Shown: in pieces, positions 6,700 to 10,098 of the stretch
Numbering within the stretch: position 1 is the first letter of the stretch
Layout of the letters: every line of letters starts with the position of its first letter
Assembly: GCA_017860675.1 (NCBI GenBank)
Contig: JAGDMV010000122.1
Coordinates: 1-10,098 of the forward strand
Direction of reading: 5' to 3'
DNA: 10,098 bases
Source of the DNA: Chloroflexota bacterium
GTDB lineage: Bacteria > Chloroflexota > Limnocylindria > Limnocylindrales > CSP1-4
Program-made: the position numbers and the translations under genes
Notes under the pieces: generated by a model
Told to the model about the DNA's origin: nothing
Database searches by the model: none
Seen by the model: the letters and a program-made list of their open reading frames with translations, nothing else

Positions 6700-7482
6700 A
6701 TGACCACTGCCCGCCTCGTCGACGCCATGCGCGCCCGGGAGGAAGGTCCCTGGTCTCTCCTGGCTGCCGCCGCCGGCGCCCCCCGGGCCGTCGAGCTCGT
6801 GGCACGCGCACTCCGCGGAGATGCGCTGGCGGAAGGAGCGCACGGCCCCGCCAGCGCGCCCAGCGACGTCAGGGAGCATGTCGAGGCGCTCGCAGCCTGG
6901 AGCAGGACCGAGCTGGTCCACGTGGCGCGGACCTGGATGCCGCCCCGGTTGATCGGCACGGATCCGTGGTGGGCTGCGGCATGGGAGACCGCGCTTCGCC
7001 ACCTCGCCTCTGCCTCTGCCATACGACGTGACGAGGCAGCGGGCCAGGCCCTGCGGCTCGAGACTGAGATGGTCTTCGGGCTCCCGACGGGGAGCGCCTC
7101 GTGGCGGCGGCTCGCCGCATCGGGCCGCACCCGGATTCCCTCGTACGGCGCCCTCCGGAGCGAGTCGCGACGGCCCCTGCTGGAGACGACCATCACGCGC
7201 CAGGACCTGGAGCAGAGCCCCCGGCTGTTCCTCCGGCTCCTCCGCGGCCGGGCCTGGCTCCTCGACGGCCGGGCGAGGCAGGTCATCGGGCAGTGGCTGG
7301 ATGCGCTGCCTGGCGGCGACGCCTTCGAGGACGCGCTCGTCTTCGAGACCGCCGCCGAGCTCGGCCTGCCGGGACGCGACGGGGCGATCGAGCGGATGGC
7401 GGGGGCCCTCGCCGACGTACGTGATCCACGCCCGCTCGCCGCCGTCGCCTACACCATGCTCGGACGATGGCTTGTGCCATGA
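6700..7482 (+). CDS. Conserved-looking protein of unknown function (260 aa), candidate immunity or accessory protein
   Basis: I do not recognise this protein. It has 260 residues, is mainly helical and Ala/Arg/Leu-rich, and carries several tryptophans, including the cluster DPWWAAAWE at about residues 88-96. No signal peptide, membrane segment or catalytic motif is visible. The second half (residues about 150-259) includes RSESRRPLLETTITRQDLEQ and a Leu/Trp-rich helical stretch. The start is set by the GAGGAG at 6685-6690. It begins 40 nt after the effector stop on the same strand, and its TGA (7480-7482) overlaps the ATG of the next gene by 4 nt, so the three genes are probably one operon. 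A cytoplasmic gene directly after a modular toxin is often an immunity protein or chaperone; that is inference from position only. Confidence 0.75.
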   Translation: MTTARLVDAMRAREEGPWSLLAAAAGAPRAVELVARALRGDALAEGAHGPASAPSDVREHVEALAAWSRTELVHVARTWMPPRLIGTDPWWAAAWETALRHLASASAIRRDEAAGQALRLETEMVFGLPTGSASWRRLAASGRTRIPSYGALRSESRRPLLETTITRQDLEQSPRLFLRLLRGRAWLLDGRARQVIGQWLDALPGGDAFEDALVFETAAELGLPGRDGAIERMAGALADVRDPRPLAAVAYTMLGRWLVP

Positions 7483-8243
7483 GCCCACAGCCCGCCTTCG
7501 ACCGCCGGGGCCGCGACGCTCTCGTCGCCGACTACCACGCCGCCCTCCGCGCCGGCGACACCGACCGGATCGTGGCCCTCGGGCGGGTCTACGTCGACCG
7601 GCTGCCCGTCGTGCCGCTGTCGCGCTGCCCGCTGACCGGCGAGGTGCTGTCCCACTCGATCGATCATTTCGATCTCGACGGGCCGTGGTGGGACTACGAT
7701 CGCCCCTGGCGGCCGCTCGAGCACCTGCCGCGCACGTTCTTCGCGCTGGCGGGCGCCGTCCGACTCGGCGAGCCCGTCGCTCGCGCACCGTTCGTCTGCC
7801 GGCCGGGACCGGCCGTGCCCTTCGTCGTGCCGCGCATGCTCGACCGCCCGGAGGTCGTGGCCGTCGTGTCGTCATTGCCGGTCGGGCCGCACACGGGCTA
7901 CGCCCTGGCCTACTTCGCCGACCCGATGCCCGGCGGCGTCAAGCGGATCAACGCCTGGGGGGCGGCCGACTACCCGGTCCGCCGGCCCGACGGGAGCCTC
8001 GGCTGGAACGCGGCCCTCGACTGGTCGCCGGAGTGGGACTTCGACCTGCGGTCCTGGATCGAGCGCGGCAAGCTGGCCTGGATCAGCCCCGGCGACGCGA
8101 CACTGGCGCTGCGCCGTGAGGCAGGCGGCTGCCCGTACCTCGACCTCGACGGGTCGCACGAGCCGGCCAGCATCTACGACGGCCGCGCCGTCTACACTCC
8201 CCCACCCCCCGTGGAAGCCCGCGCGTTCCGCCCCAACGAGTGA
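7479..8243 (+). CDS. Protein of unknown function (254 aa), translationally coupled to the gene before it
   Basis: I do not recognise a named family. The protein is soluble, with no signal peptide or membrane segment. Visible blocks that look conserved are LSRCPLTGEVLSHSIDHF (residues about 44-61), a following GPWWDYDRPW, then RPGPAVPFVVPRML, PVGPHTGYALAYFADP and INAWGAADYPVRRPDGSLGW. The abundance of Trp, Tyr, Pro and Asp suggests a compact globular fold. I chose the ATG at 7479, which overlaps the upstream stop as ATGA; an in-frame ATG at 7467 would add four residues and has no better ribosome site. The gene ends with TGA at 8241-8243, 30 nt before the converging Rieske gene, and no clear bidirectional terminator lies between them. 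Position suggests an immunity or accessory role with the effector operon, but nothing in the sequence proves it. Confidence 0.75.
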   Translation: MSPQPAFDRRGRDALVADYHAALRAGDTDRIVALGRVYVDRLPVVPLSRCPLTGEVLSHSIDHFDLDGPWWDYDRPWRPLEHLPRTFFALAGAVRLGEPVARAPFVCRPGPAVPFVVPRMLDRPEVVAVVSSLPVGPHTGYALAYFADPMPGGVKRINAWGAADYPVRRPDGSLGWNAALDWSPEWDFDLRSWIERGKLAWISPGDATLALRREAGGCPYLDLDGSHEPASIYDGRAVYTPPPPVEARAFRPNE

Positions 8244-8273
8244 CCGCCAGCCCCAACCGCAGCGGCAGGAGCC

Positions 8274-8603
8274 CTAACCCGGATAGTCGAAGACGATCCG
8301 GCCGTCCTCGATTGCCACCGGGTAGACGGCCAGGGGCTCGTCGGCAGGCGGGTCGAGCGGCTCGCCCGATTCGAGGTCGAAGCGCGACAGGTGCAGGGCG
8401 CAGGTGAGCGAGCCATCGGTCAGGAAGCCCTTGTCGAGCTCGAAGTACTCGTGCGAGCAGATCCCCTGGACGGCCCGGACCACCCCGTCCACGTTCAGCA
8501 CGAGAACCGGCTCGGTGCCGTCGACCCAGAGCATCTGCATCGTGCCCTCGGGCAGGTCGGTGAGGGGCCCGGCGTCGATCCGGCGGGTCGTGGAGGCGTT
8601 CAC
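8274..8603 (-). CDS. Rieske-type [2Fe-2S] ferredoxin of the SUF operon
   Basis: This is a 109-residue small Rieske protein. C49-S-H51 and C68-A-L-H71 give C-x-H-x16-C-x2-H, the two-Cys/two-His ligand set of a Rieske [2Fe-2S] cluster, followed by SRFDLESGEP as in bacterial Rieske ferredoxins (non-heme iron oxygenase ferredoxin subunit type). It has no membrane segment, so it is a soluble electron carrier. I placed the start at the GTG 8603-8601, which overlaps the sufD stop as GTGA. The open frame extends 18 codons further upstream, but that extension (MGDAGGQ...) is inside sufD and does not look like the family. A G-rich stretch at 8616-8620 is at best a weak ribosome site, so translation is probably coupled. 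Small Rieske proteins are a common partner of sufB-sufD in Actinomycetota and Chloroflexota; the exact role there is not settled. Confidence 0.9.
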   Translation of the reverse strand: MNASTTRRIDAGPLTDLPEGTMQMLWVDGTEPVLVLNVDGVVRAVQGICSHEYFELDKGFLTDGSLTCALHLSRFDLESGEPLDPPADEPLAVYPVAIEDGRIVFDYPG

Positions 8604-10015
8604 GCGGCGGCGGCACCCCCGCGCGATGCCGTCCACTTGTCCTCCAGCATCGCCCACAGCCGGTCGCGCTCCTCCTCGAGGGGCACCCGGGCGACGACGG
8701 GCTCGAGGAAGCCGAGGGTGATGAAGCGGTGGGCGTCGTCCTCGCTGATGCCCCGGCTCATGAGGTAGAAGACCTGGGCCGGGTCGATCGGCCCGACCGA
8801 CGAGCTGTGGCCGGCGCGGCGGCAGTCCGGCTGGTCGATCTCGAGGCTCGGGATCGTCACCGACCTGCTCCGGCGATCGAGGAGCATCCCGAACTCGCCG
8901 AGGAAGCTGTCCGTGCCGCGGGCGCTCCGCTCGATCGAGATGAGGCCCTTCATGTAGGCCCGGGCGCCACCGGCCAGGACCGCCTTGGACAGCAGGTTCC
9001 CGGTCGTGTCGCGCCCCAGGTGGCGGGTGTAGGACGTGAGGTCGAAGAGCTGGTCCTGGCCACCGAAGACGATCTCCACCTGCTCGACCGAGCCGCCGTC
9101 GCCCTCGAGCCGGTTGTCGATCCGCGAGCGGACCAGGCGCGAGCCGAGCTGGGCCATCGCGAGCCGGAGCGAGGCGGCCTCGCCAACCCGGGCCGTCCGC
9201 TGCTGGAACGCCACGGTCCCGGCGGGCAGGTCCTGGATCGAGGCGAGGCGGAGAAGGGCCGACCGCCCGAGGACGATCTCGGTCGTCGCGCCGAAGAGGG
9301 CCTGCGGAACCGGCTCGCCCTCGGCACAGGCGATGTCCGGGCCGGCGGCCACGAGCTCCTCCACCACCGAGGCCTCGGCGCCGTCGTCCAGGCGGACCAG
9401 GGTGCGGCCGAGGAGCGCGCGCCCGGGGACGCCGGCTCCCCAGCGGAAGATGATCGGCTGCTGCACTCGGACGCCCGCCGGCACGTGGAGGTGGATGCCC
9501 TGGCTCCAGGCGCCGCGCGACAGCCAGGCGAGCTTGTCGTCTGCCGGGAGCGAGGTCTCGGCGAGAGCTGCCCGGATCCCGGCTGCGTCCCGTTCGACGG
9601 CCGCCCCCAGCGTCTCGAGCGTCACGCCCTGCTCTACCAGGGCCGCTGCAAGCGTCGCGGCCACGACGCCGTCCTCGCGCAGCTCGAGCACGCCCGCCGC
9701 GCCATCGGGCAGATTGCCCGGGAGCGCGGCCGCCGTCGCCGTCCGGACGTGCGGCTGGGCGCTGAAGAGGTCGGCCGAGCGCAGGTCGACGTAGGTCGTG
9801 TAAAGGCGATTGGCCTCCACCGGCAGCGCGGCAAAGCGATCCATGGCGGCTCGCCGGTCGTCGACCAGCCAGCCCGGCTCGGCCCGCTCGGCAGCCAGTC
9901 GCTCAACGAGGGCGCCATCGGCGAAGTCGAAGGGGAGATCGGCCGGGCCCCGTCGCGCCGGCCGGGAGCCGCTCGGCGCGGGTGCCTCGGAGGATCCCGC
10001 CGCTGTGCCGGTCAT
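8600..10015 (-). CDS. sufD: Fe-S cluster assembly protein SufD
   Basis: The protein has 471 residues, normal for SufD, a scaffold subunit that works with SufB and the ATPase SufC to build Fe-S clusters in the cytoplasm. The C-terminal third is diagnostic: a beta-helix core with GRDTTGNLLSKAVLAGGARA, then the block C398-RRAG-H403-SSSVGPIDPAQVFYLMSRGI, then a helical tail ending RDRLWAMLEDKW. H403 corresponds to the conserved His of SufD, and C398 sits just before it. The first 30 residues are a variable Ala/Pro/Ser-rich extension. The ATG at 10015-10013 overlaps the sufB stop as ATGA and has a GGAGGG 9 nt upstream. The gene ends in a GTGA overlap with the Rieske gene. SufC and the cysteine desulfurase are not downstream, so if present they lie to the right of the window or elsewhere. 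Confidence 0.95.
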   Translation of the reverse strand: MTGTAAGSSEAPAPSGSRPARRGPADLPFDFADGALVERLAAERAEPGWLVDDRRAAMDRFAALPVEANRLYTTYVDLRSADLFSAQPHVRTATAAALPGNLPDGAAGVLELREDGVVAATLAAALVEQGVTLETLGAAVERDAAGIRAALAETSLPADDKLAWLSRGAWSQGIHLHVPAGVRVQQPIIFRWGAGVPGRALLGRTLVRLDDGAEASVVEELVAAGPDIACAEGEPVPQALFGATTEIVLGRSALLRLASIQDLPAGTVAFQQRTARVGEAASLRLAMAQLGSRLVRSRIDNRLEGDGGSVEQVEIVFGGQDQLFDLTSYTRHLGRDTTGNLLSKAVLAGGARAYMKGLISIERSARGTDSFLGEFGMLLDRRSRSVTIPSLEIDQPDCRRAGHSSSVGPIDPAQVFYLMSRGISEDDAHRFITLGFLEPVVARVPLEEERDRLWAMLEDKWTASRGGAAAA

Positions 10016-10098
10016 CCGAGCGAGCCCTCCATCTCGAGCTTGACCAGGCGATTGAACTCGATCGCGTACTCCATCGGGAGCTCCTTGGTGAACACCTC
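10012..10098 (-). CDS. sufB: Fe-S cluster assembly scaffold SufB, C-terminal end only
   Basis: Only the last 28 codons and the stop are inside the window. They read EVFTKELPMEYAIEFNRLV followed by KLEMEGSLG and TGA, which is the typical extreme C terminus of SufB (ending in a variant of LEMEGSVG). The stop overlaps the ATG of sufD by 4 nt, so sufB is the upstream partner in the same operon. The rest of the gene continues past the right edge. Confidence 0.93.
   Translation of the reverse strand, partial: EVFTKELPMEYAIEFNRLVKLEMEGSLG
10025..10030 (-). promoter_or_regulatory. Ribosome binding site of sufD inside the sufB coding end
   Basis: On the minus strand GGAGGG lies 9 nt upstream of the sufD ATG, encoded within the sufB codons for M-E-G. 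It supports the chosen sufD start and gives sufD its own initiation besides ATGA coupling. Confidence 0.7.

Noticed and set aside
8244..8273. Bidirectional terminator between the converging genes
   Set aside because: The 30-nt gap has no convincing stem-loop with a T tract on either strand.
8604..8657. 18-codon N-terminal extension of the Rieske protein
   Set aside because: It lies inside sufD in another frame; the GTG at 8603 with GTGA overlap gives a normal family length.

Overview
The window is very GC-rich, with strong G/C preference at third codon positions and 4-nt start/stop overlaps. The SufB/SufD/Rieske block and the holin-type phosphodiesterase would fit a high-GC Chloroflexota or Actinomycetota lineage. 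No rRNA or marker gene fixes the taxon, so this is inference. No rRNA, tRNA, CRISPR array or insertion sequence was found.

Left end (1-1402, +): the 3' two thirds or so of a type I phosphodiesterase (alkaline-phosphatase superfamily) gene. Its frame is broken by a 28-bp near-perfect tandem duplication at 398-453. A 182-nt gap follows, with a weak hairpin but no recognisable promoter.

Centre (1585-6659, +): one giant modular gene of about 1691 codons, interrupted by a single apparent -1 frameshift at 6049-6051. The order is: an N-terminal LQRxxGN motif of the kind seen in proteins associated with extracellular contractile injection systems (eCIS); an Ala/Pro/Glu linker; about 490 residues of Ala/Gln/Arg/Glu-rich helix; a hydrophobic glycine-zipper block; a second linker of about 285 residues, built partly of 30-bp and 51-bp tandem repeats; a domain that aligns without gaps to the catalytic core of CyaA/edema-factor/ExoY nucleotidyl cyclase toxins; a third linker; and an unnamed 126-residue C-terminal domain. 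I read it as a toxin or effector protein. Two genes of unknown function follow on the same strand (6700-7482 and 7479-8243), coupled by an ATGA overlap. They are candidates for immunity or accessory proteins. No injection-system structural gene is in the window.

Right end (8274-10098, -): a housekeeping Fe-S assembly operon, the sufB 3' end then sufD then a Rieske-type [2Fe-2S] ferredoxin, each joined by a 4-nt overlap. It converges on the toxin operon across a 30-nt gap.

The main discovery candidate is the compact CyaA/EF-like cyclase domain inside an LQRxxGN modular protein. The catalytic spacing R-17-K-7-K, the DxD and the HG are all present, but the region between DxD and HG is far shorter than in known toxins and the post-histidine residues differ.
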